From: Chromera velia
Lineage: Eukaryota; Sar; Chromeraceae
Direction: 5' to 3'
Length of the DNA: 64,000 nt
Assembly: GCA_018398765.1 (NCBI GenBank)
Contig: JAHBMJ010005208.1
Location: 1 to 64,000, forward strand
Position 1 is the first letter of the stretch. Every line of letters begins with the position of its first letter. The notes below the pieces were generated by a model. That model was not told the origin of the DNA and did not search any database. It saw only the letters and a list, made by a program, of their open reading frames with translations. The translations under genes were made by a program, and so were the position numbers. Positions 38,086-49,725 of the stretch are shown piece by piece.

Positions 38086-38881
38086 TAGTTCTCACGCAAA
38101 AAGTAGGTGTCCGGCGTTTTGGTTCCTAAGTTCCTAAAATACGGTTCCTGACCACTTTGAACTAAGGCTGCCACAGGAACCACAAAGGACCTAAATTAAG
38201 TATATGAATGCCAAAATTGCTAGGAAGTCAAACAGGAACCTTAGGATCCATGGAGGAACCATGAAGAACCCTGAAAAACCAGTAAGAACCGTGTGGGAAC
38301 CAAAAAACTATGTAGGAAGTTACTGGGAACTGCCTGGGGAACTACAAAAAATTTAGTCCCTCAATTAGATGTAGAAAGCCTGATCGAGCTGAACAATGTT
38401 GATGTGCCTGAGAGAGAGGAACTTCAAGCAGAAAGAGTGAAGGAAGTGGTGCAAAATGAGGAAGCATCCCTTCGGCGCTCTTCGGCAAGCAACCGAAGCT
38501 CTTTCAACTGGGCTAACTACACTGGAGACGAAGAAGTCAACATTAAAATTCCTTGAGGTTCCCAATCGCGGGCAGATGCTTCTCAGCTCTGTTTGCTCTC
38601 TTTTGTATGAGGCAAAGCTCTCAAATGATTGGGGGGTTCGTGTGCGTATAACTTAATACAAGCCTGCCACTGTGAGAAGGGGGGGGTATTCCATATTGAT
38701 ATAGGTGCGTATCTGGCACGTTGTGTCTGCATTTAATCACTTATAAACTCATCTGCAGCCTCTTTTTAATATATTTCTTTGCAGAGAAATGTCAGTTTTT
38801 ATTGATTCTTGACGGTTCCTTCCGGTTCTTTCATGGTTCTTAAAAGGCGGTTCCTAGGCTTTTTGGTCAACGTGAGAACTA
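38086..38881. mobile_element. MITE-like element with short terminal inverted repeats
   Basis: TAGTTCTCACG at 38086-38096 is exactly inverted at 38871-38881 (CGTGAGAACTA), so the element is bounded by TA on each side. Subterminal DNA is full of GGAACC/GGTTCC words, mostly GGAACC at the left and GGTTCC at the right. A small open frame at 38293-38556 (87 codons) has no transposase motif I recognise. Length is about 796 bp. It is probably a non-autonomous DNA transposon; the TA boundary suggests a Tc1/mariner-like mechanism (inference). Confidence 0.55.
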
Positions 38882-41440
38882 AAAGCTCGGACATGACTTT
38901 ATCGCCGGGAACCAACATCAATCTCTCATCTAGGTATGAAGAACTGTTAGGAACTTGAATCAACACGTTGAAAAAAACTTAAAATAAACGTTTTTAGAGT
39001 CTAGATCGATAGTAGACTTAGTAGTCTGTACCTATATCTAACCTAGGGTTAGTAGGAACTACTAGAGAAACTACTAGGAGTGCGGGACCATAGCCTCTTT
39101 GTCTTCTTTCCTCCTCCAAGGCGCCGGCCTCGCACCAATACGGCAAAGTCAGACGAGTGAACGTGGCTACATGGAGACAAAAGTAAAGGACATAAACTCT
39201 CAACAACATATCCCGCATGACAAGAGTTCGTTTTGATGCTGCCAGTAGAAAAAACAGCCACAGCGACTCGAAAAAGCCAGAGAAGCAAACAGCTGAAACT
39301 GGGAAAAGAAAAGGGCAGACCGATCAACCTTTTACAGAAAAATAAACAGACAGACTCAGAGGAACACGTACAGCTAACCAAAGAACTAACGGGATAAAAG
39401 TTTAGGCATACACATATGCATATACACACTCCCACCACATCAGATCTTCATATGCTAAACGATTCACGTAAACGGGATGGTATCAGAGGGCACCGAAAGG
39501 CAATAAAACAGAAAGCAGAGACGGGGCCAATGCAAAAATTCTAAGAGGGATAGACAGGTTTATTCCAACAAATCCCCGCTCTCCAAACTCTTGCGCAGTT
39601 CCACCCTTTCCTTAAAGTTTTTCTCTCATTTCTCTTTCATGCTGCCTTCGTTTCCCTTGAAGCGGGACGGAAAAATAAAGTTGCACCTCCCACACCTCCG
39701 TGGTCTCAAAACAAAGACGCAGATCGAACACCACCAACGATAAAGTGATCGAAAAGAAAGAGGCAGAACTGGCGGAAGGAAAGAGGTAGCCAACTCCATT
39801 TCCCAACTTCGTTTTGCCTTTTCTCACTCTCTCTCTCTCTCTTTCTCAGACCGGCTTGCTGGAAGGAAGCGGGCGACAGATAGAATAGTATGCCTATAAG
39901 AGATCCCCTTCCACTTCTCTTTTCTGAATGCAAGTGATGGGCAGACGGAGGTTCGAACAAAATATGAAGAGACGGCGAAACTAGAGAGTGGCAGTAGAAA
40001 GCCTCACACACGTCTCTCCATATCATTTCCTCCTCTCTCTTCTATCTCACTTCCTTCCCGAAGACTGCATGCACATCTTTTCACTCATTTTCACCAACAC
40101 CGTAGATTGACCCAACACAACGGATACGGACCGGGGCAAGCAACCGAAAGCACTGGAGCTACATGAGAGAGAGACACAGCAAACCTTGCATTCCAGCATG
40201 AGAGAAGAGACGGACATAAAGTGACAGAGGCAGGGAAGGGCAAATCAAGACAATGGATATCAACCAATGAACGGTATCCAGCCAGACCTATCGGAGGGAG
40301 ACGCCTGGCAGTACACCGTCTGGCTCTATGCAGATGCTTACGCAGAGACGGCTGGCTCCACCAAAGCCCCCATCAACTCCTGTGCTACGAGGGGGAGAGG
40401 CGATACCCAAAGAACCCAGAGGGCCTCCAAAGCACCGGCATCCCCCTGCAGGAAGAAGATACAGAAGGAACACAAAGATATGCACGGGCTGTTCCCTCGC
40501 TGTTTCTTCTTTTCTCGTTAAACCAGATATCTCTTTAAAGATTTCTTCTCTCTTTGTTCCTCTTCTACTCATTTTCTCTCCGCCTCTTCCAGTCTCTTTT
40601 TCTTAAATTAAGGAGGAAGCCAGGGATAATCTGAAACGTTTCAAAGCAGCAGAAGGAAATAAAAAAGAGACAGCGAATAAAGGCGCCCCCTCGTGCGCTC
40701 GTGCTCTCAGCCACACGAGGGGTCTGACTCCCAAGTCACACACAAAGAAGAGAAGCCGAGAGAGAAGAAAGGTCACTCTTCCAAAAAGAGCTCCAGAAGT
40801 TCCGAATACGTAACACATGTGGCGCTCGGCTTGTTGTTCTCGCAGTTCGCCTCTTTTACGCTCAGCCTTGCAATGCTCACTCCCCCCCCAAGTTCAGTGC
40901 AGGAGCGCAAGGGCGGTCACAGGCAGTCGTGGGCACGCGCAGGCATAAGCACATAACGGCGACAATCAAGCAGTCCTCCGCCCTTTTCACAGATAGCTGA
41001 CGTAGAGGTAGGCAATCGAGTTGGAGTTCTCGTCAACAGAAGGACTCGACGGTCTTGTTGAGCACAAACACACTCCACGCGTGTCAGTAGCTGCATAAAA
41101 GGAGGGACGGAAGGGACCAGACACATTGCAGACTGCCCTGGGGGTCTCTTTTTATCTCGTCTCTTCTTTCTGTCTCGTTTCATCCCCTTGCTGCTCCTTT
41201 TGACACATGAATTCTCAACTCCGGACAAAAGACGCTCCAGTCACACTCAATTGCTAGTACTTCGCATACTCTCGGCCAACCTCGATTCGATTTGCCCCCC
41301 CACCCCGAAGTAACCCCCCTCTCCCCCTCTTTTCCCCCTTTTTCCCCTCCTCTTCCCTTCTTCTTTGTCCCCCGCTTTCACCCCCTCTTCCCCCTTCCCC
41401 CCTTTTCTCCCTCCTTTTCCCTTCCCTGTTAGTAGAAAAT

Positions 41441-42400
41441 GTGCCAGCGCTGGTGAAAGATGAGGCAGCAGCTGCCGTGTGCCCTACTCTGTCTCTCGGT
41501 AGGTCTGCCGTGACCCTTTTGCCTCTCTTGCCATCAAAGGCAGACTCGATATCATTTTATACCCTTTCCTTACTTCCCCCTCCTTCCTACTCGGAGTCCA
41601 GGCTCGTCGCGTCGGGGTCCCAGAGCAGAAGGCCTTCCCCGGCTGGCACACCGGCCGTCACTGCGTTGGTCCATGTGGTACGCCGCCACCTGTCCCTTCT
41701 GTCTGTTTAACAAGCATGCAGAGTCTCACGCACTCAATCGAATGGCCACTCATCGAACAATCCGTACGACACCCAGACAGCTAGAAGCAACAAGCTCTCT
41801 CTTTGAAGAAAATGGCAGCATTGCAGGCACATGGAGAGACGAAGGGCGTCTTCTTATATTTGGACGCTGCCGGAGGACCAGTCTAGGCAGACCCAGACAT
41901 GCTGGAGGTGTTTGTAGGCCACGAAGGTGGTCAGCCTTGCGTAGACAAGCAAGCAACCAACAGCAAAGACAAGCGAAGGTGATCAGCCGACTCTCGTCCG
42001 GAAGACGGAGACAGTTGCAGAATCAACAAACATAAGGCAAGCACTCGACTGGCCGTTTGGATTGTGATCTGCTTATAAGTGGCAGTCTCAATGAAGTTAA
42101 GCTCCTCAAAAGTCCGAGCAACACCAAGCAACGTCTCCACCACCGGCTTTGGCGACCTCCAACGATCTTTGGGCTCTCCACCCAAAGACAAAGGCAAAGT
42201 CCAGGATCGGACTCGAAGGGGATATCTGAAAGAGGGCTCCAGGCAGCTTAGGATGCATGGGGACGCTGAATTCCCCCACTCATGGTCTTTGCCTGACCGT
42301 GCCCGTATCGTTGCAATCGGTTTCCAACTGTTGCGTAAAGAGACAGACCTGATCTCCATCATAGAAGGTATATGAAAGTCGACACTCATCGAGCTGAGCG
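41441..42400. pseudogene. Possible decayed coding sequence
   Basis: On the + strand, codon-like stretches include one beginning MAALQAHGETKGVFLYLDAA near 41811, broken by a TAG. Another is a 98-codon open frame at 42079-42375 (MAVSMKLSSSKV...). On the - strand a frame ending LLLWDPDATSLDSE with a stop near 41600 also reads like protein. No domain is recognisable. It sits directly beside dispersed repeat copy B, so a dead mobile element is possible. Confidence 0.25.
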
Positions 42401-42411
42401 TTCACCACAAT

Positions 42412-42880
42412 GCTTTGTCTCCCCTGTCCGGCCATCTTATGGTGTCCAGACAGAAGGTAAAGCAAGGACAAGAACCTTAGAGAAATTCTAGAGAAGGAAC
42501 CTGAACAACACTCATTCAGGCAACAGTTTACAAAAGGTTTAGCTCGAGAGCGATCTGAGATTCCAATCAGCTGGGTTTATTCTATCATTGCACAATTTCT
42601 ACTTATGTTTCTCCCTGTTCCTCTCTCTCAGAGTCTCAGACTCCTGATGTATGACAAACAGACATTAGCTTTATAATATTAATAAACGATCCTATCTGTT
42701 GCTCAAGTTATATATTGCTTGAATGCGAACATTGCGAAGGTCAGACTCAACTTCGATCGATGCGTGCGCGACACGTACGAAGCAAACCGCGGCGGCGGAA
42801 AGTGGCGTAGCACGCTGGCTCACTCAGTCACGGCGCATGCGAAGGCTCAAAGGGCAGCGCCACAGGGTAGGACTCCACAG
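42412..42880 (+). repeat. Dispersed repeat, copy B
   Basis: Second copy of the element at 36574-37032, same orientation, about 469 bases with a short AT insertion near 42675. An AT-rich island follows directly. Confidence 0.85.
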
Positions 42881-43330
42881 TATCAACTTGAACTATTCCC
42901 AATAATTCCTAATCATAATTAAAAATCAATGAATCCCACTTATTTATGGTTATTTTAATTAAGTAAGTAGCTAGAATTTCTTCTTATTTTAAAATTAGGT
43001 TTATATTAGAAAGTGAAAGTAAAAAAAAAAAAATGATTTGTTGTTTTTAGCTGGCTTTAACCATCTAAGTCGTTTCAATTCGATTCAATGTGATATGCAC
43101 TGGCAGCACTGACTAAATCAAATCTAGAAATCGAATTAACTTCTATATATACAGCTAGTTATACATATTATTAAACGGACTCAATTTTGACAAAGCTCGC
43201 AATCCAGTCTGCAATGCGCTAGGCAATGCGTTTTCATGATAATCAGAGATTAGATCTAGGATTAGATCCCTGATCAATTAGACTGCGGACCATTGCGTTA
43301 ACTTTTCAGCGCGTCCAAACGATAGTTAGC
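42881..43330. other. AT-rich island
   Basis: AT-rich DNA with no coding signal, between dispersed repeat copy B and the saposin-like gene. Confidence 0.55.
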
Positions 43331-43540
43331 TGGAGTAAAAGCGAGGCAGAGATTTGCGTCTTCATTTGATCATCCACCGATAGAGGAAATCAGATGAAAG
43401 AACGCATCGTCGATCGATCGACCGAGGGTCCAATCATCGTCCGTCTCTTCTTCAATGCACAACCAAGTCACTATTGAAGCAAGCTTGTTTTTTCAGCCAA
43501 CCCATATACTTCCAAGTAAGTCTGTCGAGGGTCTAGCTGT

Positions 43541-43626
43541 TCAGTCTGCTTCCGCAACCCTTGATTTTCCCGTGTAGGGAGCCGTCTCCTGCCAAAAGAA
43601 CTTCATCACAGCCTTGCAGATCTCTT

Positions 43627-43657
<31 letters not shown>

Positions 43658-46263
43658 GTGTGTGTGTGATCGTGCCGTCGTGCAGAGATTGCACGAACTC
43701 TGCAAAAAACCTCCCCAAGTGACCACATTGAAGAAAAATCCTTGAAACGAATTAAGAGAACCGAGAAGGAAGTGACGGACAGGAAGAGACTGACACAGGG
43801 TGAGGTCTGCCTTAGTCCTACCTACTGTCAGTTTCCAACCAAGTAAGAGGAACCACAGTGGAACGTCAAGGGAAAGGGAAAAAAGGGAACGCAAAGACAC
43901 ACGCAGGAAGGCGATCTCCAAAGAGGGCAGCAAAAGGGAGCAGGAATACCATACAAACAAGCAGACAGACAACAAGAGACAGAGAGAGCACTGACGGGAG
44001 AGTAGGTCTCTTCTTTCGCGAAGGGGGCCACAACATCTGCAGAAAGAAAGAAAGTCATCATCATCAAATGGGATGGATAAATTGACGCAGTGGAGGACCG
44101 ACCCACATTTGATCACTGCAGAATAGTGCAGATACTAAGCATCTTTCCTTCCACAGTCTCCAGAGAAGCTAGATGTGCGGATTGTTCACGGATAAAGAAT
44201 CAAGACGGAAACAAAAGCTTTGCGGAAAACTGCTCTGACATCTTCTTCTTGTTTTTTCCTTCTTTCTTTTCTTTTCTTTTCTTTTCTTCTCTTTCTTTCT
44301 TTTCTTTCTTTTCTTTCTTTCTTTCTTTCTTTCTTTCTGCGTTCTATCGTTCGTTCCTTGGTTCCTTCGTTTCCTTCTTTCTTTCTTGGTTTTCGTTACT
44401 CTCGTTCGTTCTTTCCTTTCTTTCATTCTTTCTTTCTTTCCTTCTTTCTTTGTCTTTCTTTCTGGAGTTCCCTTCCTTCCTTCCCCGCACCCACCCGCCA
44501 GATCCTGGCACATCGCCTTGAAGGTGGAGGTCGCTGCTGGAGACTGCAAAGGAGGGAGGAAGGAAGGAAGACTAAATTGCTGGGTTTCGTCGGCGTCATT
44601 CATGATTGTTCGACCAATGGACTCTCGTCGATCTGTTGTCCTTCTTCCTAGGGGTAGAGCGGAGGGGAGAGAGTCACGTGTATGCGTGACGGTATCACAT
44701 GCAGAAGTGAACAATCGCCCCTTCGGGAAGAATTCATGCAGATAAAAGAAGGGGGCACAACAATCAGCCACATCCACCAGTGGGACGTCGGGAAAGGAGG
44801 CGAAAAAAAAGGGGGGGGGGGTCGGAAGCAGGGGACAGAAAGGGAGGTGGAAATGGTGGAGTGCAGATAGGAGAAGTCCAGTGATTAAGCAAGAAGGAAA
44901 GGATGGAGTGCAGATAGGAGAAGTCCAGTGCTTAAGCAAGAAAGAAAGGATGGAGTGCAGATAGGAGAAGTCCAGTGCTTAAGCAAGAAGGAAAGGATGG
45001 AGTGCAGATAGGAGAAGTCCAGTGATTAAGCAAGAAGGAAAGGATGAAAGTGGTAGCAAAACCAGAGACAAAAGGAGACAAACAGAGGGAGGGGAAAGAA
45101 GGAAAGGACGGACGGACTTCTGCAGGCCCCCGACAGGTCTCCCTCCAGACTCCCACCAGGCTGTCTCCTTTCCGTCCGCTGTCCTTCACGAGGTCTGCAA
45201 ACTCCAAACACTGCAATTACGCAGACAGGAAGGAATGCAAGAAGCTGAGACGCTTTCTTTCTCTTGAATGACAAAGCCATCGCAGTCAAGTCATTCCTCT
45301 TCTTTTCTTTCATGGCCGGAATGGACAGGCGTCAGACTCACAAGAATAGATTTCACACATGCCAAGATTGACCATGTGTATTTTCGGTTTTCCCGCTCCC
45401 TGGTCTCTCCCTTGATCCCCCCCGCTCTCCCTCGATCTTATGTGTACCTGCTCTCTTTTTTTCCGTGTGTCCCTCTCTCTGTCTCATACCTGTCTCTGTG
45501 CTTGTTTGATTGTCCGTCTGTCTGCCTGATGGGAAACAGGGAATCAGGTACCTCCCGTCGACATGTTCCCGTTTCGACGCCAGGGCGTGAGCAGTTACAA
45601 CACACCATGATGAATGCGCACACTACAGTTCGAGTGTCCCGCCTTTCAATGGTCCATCAACAAAAAAGGCTGGCCTCAAAATGGAAATTTCTGCACGCCC
45701 TCGCTTACTGACGCACGCACCTGTTTCATTTCCCTTTTCCGATTGTCATAATCGTCCTCCACTCGCACAACGGTCTCTGTGCCCTCTGACTCCGTGTCCA
45801 CAGATTCTCCCATCCCGCTGCTGAAGGAGGAGAAAGAGGCACTGGAACTGAAGTCCTTTTGTGCCTCTTCCTGCACCGACTGCTGCTGGAGGGAAGAAGT
45901 GACTTGACGGGAAGTTTGGGTCTCTCCTTCAGACGCAGACGATCTTGACCCACCGCGACCCTGACTCTCGTTTTGCGCCTCATCTGTATTCAGCTCCCCA
46001 TAGTCATCATCGTGCATAGGGATAATTCTGGGTTCCCTTGCTGCGTGCGGATCTGTCCAGGGACCGCTGTCTAGTGCATCCAGACTTGGTAGGGACGCAC
46101 GGAGACGGGAGTGTTGTCCTGAGGATGCGGATTTGGTCACCAGACTTTCCAGGGCTTTCAGCGCATCCATTGTGCTGGAGGCTGCAACCCGCTCCCTCTT
46201 TCCCATCAAGAGAAGAGAGAGGACGCTGACCAGCCAGGCAGCCCCCCGATGAAACCACCGCAT
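43541..46263 (-). CDS. Predicted secreted protein with a saposin-like C-terminal domain
   Basis: Five exons join in phase: 46263-45721, 45210-45118, 44543-44495, 44036-43996 and 43627-43541 (813 nt, 270 residues plus TGA). Donors are GTGCGT, GTCCGT, GTGGGT and GTCAGT. The N-terminus MRWFHRGAAWLVSVLSLLLM looks like a signal peptide or membrane anchor. Residues 40-181 are Ser/Gln/Glu-rich and probably disordered. After residue 181 come CLEFADLV, WRETC, TFKAMCQDLAG joined to DVVAPFAKEETYSP, and EEICKAVMKFF. This spacing fits a saposin-B fold, which binds lipids and is usually held by three disulphides. Only four of the usual six cysteines are visible, so the assignment is tentative. The three small middle exons are the weakest part of the model. 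Confidence 0.55.
44255..44470. repeat. (TTTC)n imperfect array in an intron of the saposin-like gene
   Basis: About 215 bases of TTTC/TTCC/TTCG units lie in the intron 44494-44037, close to the donor at 44494. Confidence 0.9.
44855..45046. repeat. 47-bp minisatellite, four copies
   Basis: The word aagtccagtg recurs at 44874, 44921, 44968 and 45015, exactly 47 bases apart, with only one or two base changes per unit. It lies in the intron 45117-44544 of the saposin-like gene and generates a repeated but untranslated open frame. Confidence 0.95.
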
Positions 46264-47026
46264 GGTCTGCGGGCTGCGCGGATACGTGCACTCTCCTGCT
46301 CCAGTCAACGTGCTCGCAGATTCATAGGAGACCGCCTCCCAATAGTTGCGCGTACAGGCGGACAGAGAAGGAGTTAATTTTCTGGAGCCTCTCTCTGACT
46401 GATAGATATTAAAATGCGACTTTAATGGCGACTTCGATCTGAAGTTTAGAGCACATATAGAGCACATATATATAGTCGGACCATAGTCGGACCATGTCGA
46501 TCGCCAGTCGGCGTGCCCCGGCATGCCCCGGCCGCTGCACGCGGGGGCCCCGCGCGCTCGGCGTGCATGCCCCGGCCGGCCGCGGGGCGGGCCCGCGGGC
46601 CCCCGACCGCGCGGCCCGCGCGCGGCGGCCGTACGCCGTCTCGATCCGATCGTACGTGTAGAATCGTGTAAAGGGCGATGTTTGTATATATGTTTGTCTC
46701 TCCGTTATACGAGGCAAAGTCTCGAAGTGCCTCGCCGGAGTATGCTAGAATATGCTATTAATAGAATCTCTCCAGTCTTAGAAAAAGCCAAAACATACGT
46801 CCGCTGCCACTTTGGTCCCATACAGTCAAGTCTGCGATTTAAGTCACAGCCGCAGGTCTTTACGGGCTTCTTTCTACTCCTCTTTCCTGCTCCTGGAATT
46901 CTTGGTTGGCTCTGCCGGTTGCTCCTTCTTTGTCGTCAATTACCCTTCACACAATCTCTTTTATTTCTCTCAGAAGATTCGAGCACTCCTGTTTGGATTT
47001 TTCCGGCTGGGTTTTCTGTTGATATC
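46264..47026. promoter_or_regulatory. Divergent intergenic region between the saposin-like and LRR genes
   Basis: These 763 bases separate two start codons that point away from each other, so promoters for both genes are expected here. I see no named motif. A GC island at 46505-46640 contains ggcatgccccggccg words shared with the island near 34.95 kb. The direct repeat agtcggaccatagtcggacca is at about 46476-46495. Confidence 0.45.
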
Positions 47027-48241
47027 ATGCAAAGAGAATTTCCTGTTCCTGCTTCCTCAGTGGAACCGAAGGAAATCAAAGAGGACCCGCTTTGTCTCTT
47101 CCTGCGTCGTCTGGGACCATCTTGTGAGGTGTGTGTTTTTACCTTCTGCATTTATTCATTCATGCATGTGATTTTTTTCTTGGCGGCTTTGTGTGACATG
47201 TAACAAGTAGGATGGGTAATACAATCGTACAGATAGTTCTCGGCTCTTTCCAGCTTGCCTCCCGGCGTTTGGTTCGTATCAAACTATTTCCCGGTCAACC
47301 ATCCTCGTGTTCTCTTTCGTTTCGCAATGATGCCTTCTTCTGGTGCCTTTGTATACTTGTGCTCGCTTTTTTGGCACATGAATGCAGACCCTGTCGCGGC
47401 TCCTCCAACGACGGGAATCTTTCGGTTTGGCCTGGTTTGCCGTCTTCCTCTTGACAAGGGTTCGTCGGCCTGTGTTTTCGGTTTTCTGTGAGCGTTCAGC
47501 AATGTTCTTCTGTTGATGATGACCAAGGTTCGTCATCGCAGTCTGCAAGACTTCGCAGTGAAGTGAATCTACTGTCCGGATGTACCCCTCTTCTGTTTGT
47601 CCTCCTTGTGTCAGACCCCGCTGACTGACTTCTTCAATTTCTTCCTTTGTCTCGTCATTTCTGTCCGCAAAGAAGAAAGAAACGTCTTCTGCATTCTTTG
47701 TCCTTCCTGCAGAACGCGTCTCTGGGGAAAGTTCGTGTCGATCCCCCGACCGGCATTGACCTCTCAGGTGAGTGAGACTCTCAAGTCCCCTTCGCTTAGC
47801 TTTCTGTCTATTCCATTTACCTCAGTGGTTGCATATGAGGCGGCATGTAGTGGAGCTCTAGAGAGCAGTCCAGGTCAAGCGGACAGCCCGAATCCTCTCG
47901 AGACCTCACGTGAGTCCCTTCAGAGACTTCCTGCCTGTCTAGGATTCTTCAGTCAGCACTTTTTCTTTCTTTATGAAAAAGAACTTCATTTTCGATCATT
48001 GCACAGCTTCACACGACGCTTGACAAAGCTTCATCCCGATCTCCTTTTCTGCAGGCATACGCGGTGTGTCTCCCAAGAAGGTCCACTTGTTTCTTCAAGG
48101 GCTGCCTGCCTTCGTCGAAGAGATGAAGATAGGTGAGCGCTGCAGTCTCCCTCCCTCCCTCTCTCTCTCTCTCTCTCTCTCCCTCTCCCTCTCCCTCTCC
48201 CTCGCTCTCGCTCTCTCGCTCTCGCGCTCTCTCTCTCTCTC

Positions 48242-48279
<38 letters not shown>

Positions 48280-49677
48280 TGTGCGTGTCTGTGTGTTTGC
48301 CATTTTGCTTCTTCAGTTTCTTTCGCCTTCTTTGCTCAGTGATCCGGGGGCTCTTCTGCTGTGAGATAGACTCACTGGTGACCGGGTAACTGACTAAATG
48401 ACGCGAGTGACATCGCCTCTCCGTCTTTCCATCGGTGGCTAGACGCACAGACTTCCATGTGCACACACCCAGAGTCACGCACAAACAGAAATAAAGAAAG
48501 AAAGACGAGAAAGGGAAGGAAAGCGAGAAAAACACAAGAAGGGCAGACGGTAAGAGACGGAAGGAGAAACAGAGCGCTGGCAGCGTTGCATTCGGTTTTT
48601 CGTCTTCATTTCCTTTCTTTTGTCTGCCTGCAGACTCTTTCGCTGTGAAGAGAGGAGCCCTTGAACTCTTCACCGGTTATCTGGAGCATCTGCGGGATGC
48701 CAGAGAGAACGGGAGGCCCGCACCGAGACTGAAGAAGTTCGCCTTTGCAGGTCAGTAGGAGATGGGGGTCGGGCTGCGAAACAAGAGTGGTCAGTCAGAG
48801 ACACACCTCACCTACCTAGTTGCATGGAATGGGGGGACTTCTTCCTGTCTCTTGATGCATGTGAGGGAGGAGAGGAGTGAATTGAGGGTCACGGGGGATG
48901 CGCAATGCGAGTTTGAATTCAAACCTGCATAAGGACAGGCATGCATCGAGACAGCAGATCACGGCATGCATCGAAGTGCAGGAGGGTGAGGGAAGCACAA
49001 TTGAGGAAATGTGAGTCAGGAATTAAATATTGAAGGGCACCTTGAGAAGGAGTGAGAGGGGGTGCAAGCACGAAGAATGCAGCTGTCTGCATTGACGGAA
49101 ACACACACAAAAAGAAAAGCTCTTTGGTTTTCAATTTTAGAGACGGTGCGTTCGTTCGTCACATCACTCAGCCTGATCTCCTTCCTGTTTGTTGCTTCTT
49201 GTGCCAATCTCTGCATCGATTTCGCCGATCTTCGAACCACTTCCTCCGCCCGCCTACAACGGCCTCCATCGTCAGACAAATCGATCGGATCTCTAGAGGC
49301 CGCGAGGATCCTTCCTCTCATCTTGCCCCGTCTGGAGAGTCTCTCGCTGAAGGGTCAGTCGGTTCTTTGGAGCTTCACTTCACCCCGTTTCGCTTTTCAG
49401 TTTCTTTCACCCCTTCCCTCTCCTTCCCGCTACTTTTCTGTTCACTTTGTAGCGTCGGTAGAGCAGCCCATACGGTTACAGTTTCGGTTTTAGGATCCCT
49501 TCTGAAGCTGGACAGGCAGTCAAGCAGGAACGCTCTGCAGGTGAAATGCTTACGTTCATGCGTAGAGAGACAGACTTTCGGTCAAGCCCGACGGACGGGG
49601 ATGCAGAGAGAGAGGCAGAAGGACAGAGAGAACGTCAGTCAGAGGGAGAGCAACCGACCAGCTGACCTAAAAACAAA

Positions 49678-49725
<48 letters not shown>

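Larger units (their letters stand above)
33621..43540. other. Gene-poor interval with repeats
   Basis: About 9.9 kb separate the start of the giant gene from the stop codon of the saposin-like gene. Repeats and islands are listed separately. In 33621-34030, 37033-38085 and 38882-41430 I see only short, compositionally biased open frames and no recognisable gene. A promoter for the giant gene should lie just above 33620, but I see no motif I would name. Confidence 0.6.

Noticed and set aside
43805-43830. Extra small exon of the saposin-like gene
   Set aside because: It could be kept in phase with a TAG acceptor, but skipping it joins SP to EEICKAVMKFF, which fits the saposin pattern better.
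44855-45046. CRISPR-like array
   Set aside because: The copies abut with no unique spacers, and the locus is an intron of a eukaryotic gene; it is a minisatellite.
48095-48673. Open frame of 192 codons on the - strand
   Set aside because: It reads through TC/TG repeats opposite an intron of the LRR gene, whose exons at 48055-48132 and 48634-48750 fit in phase on +.
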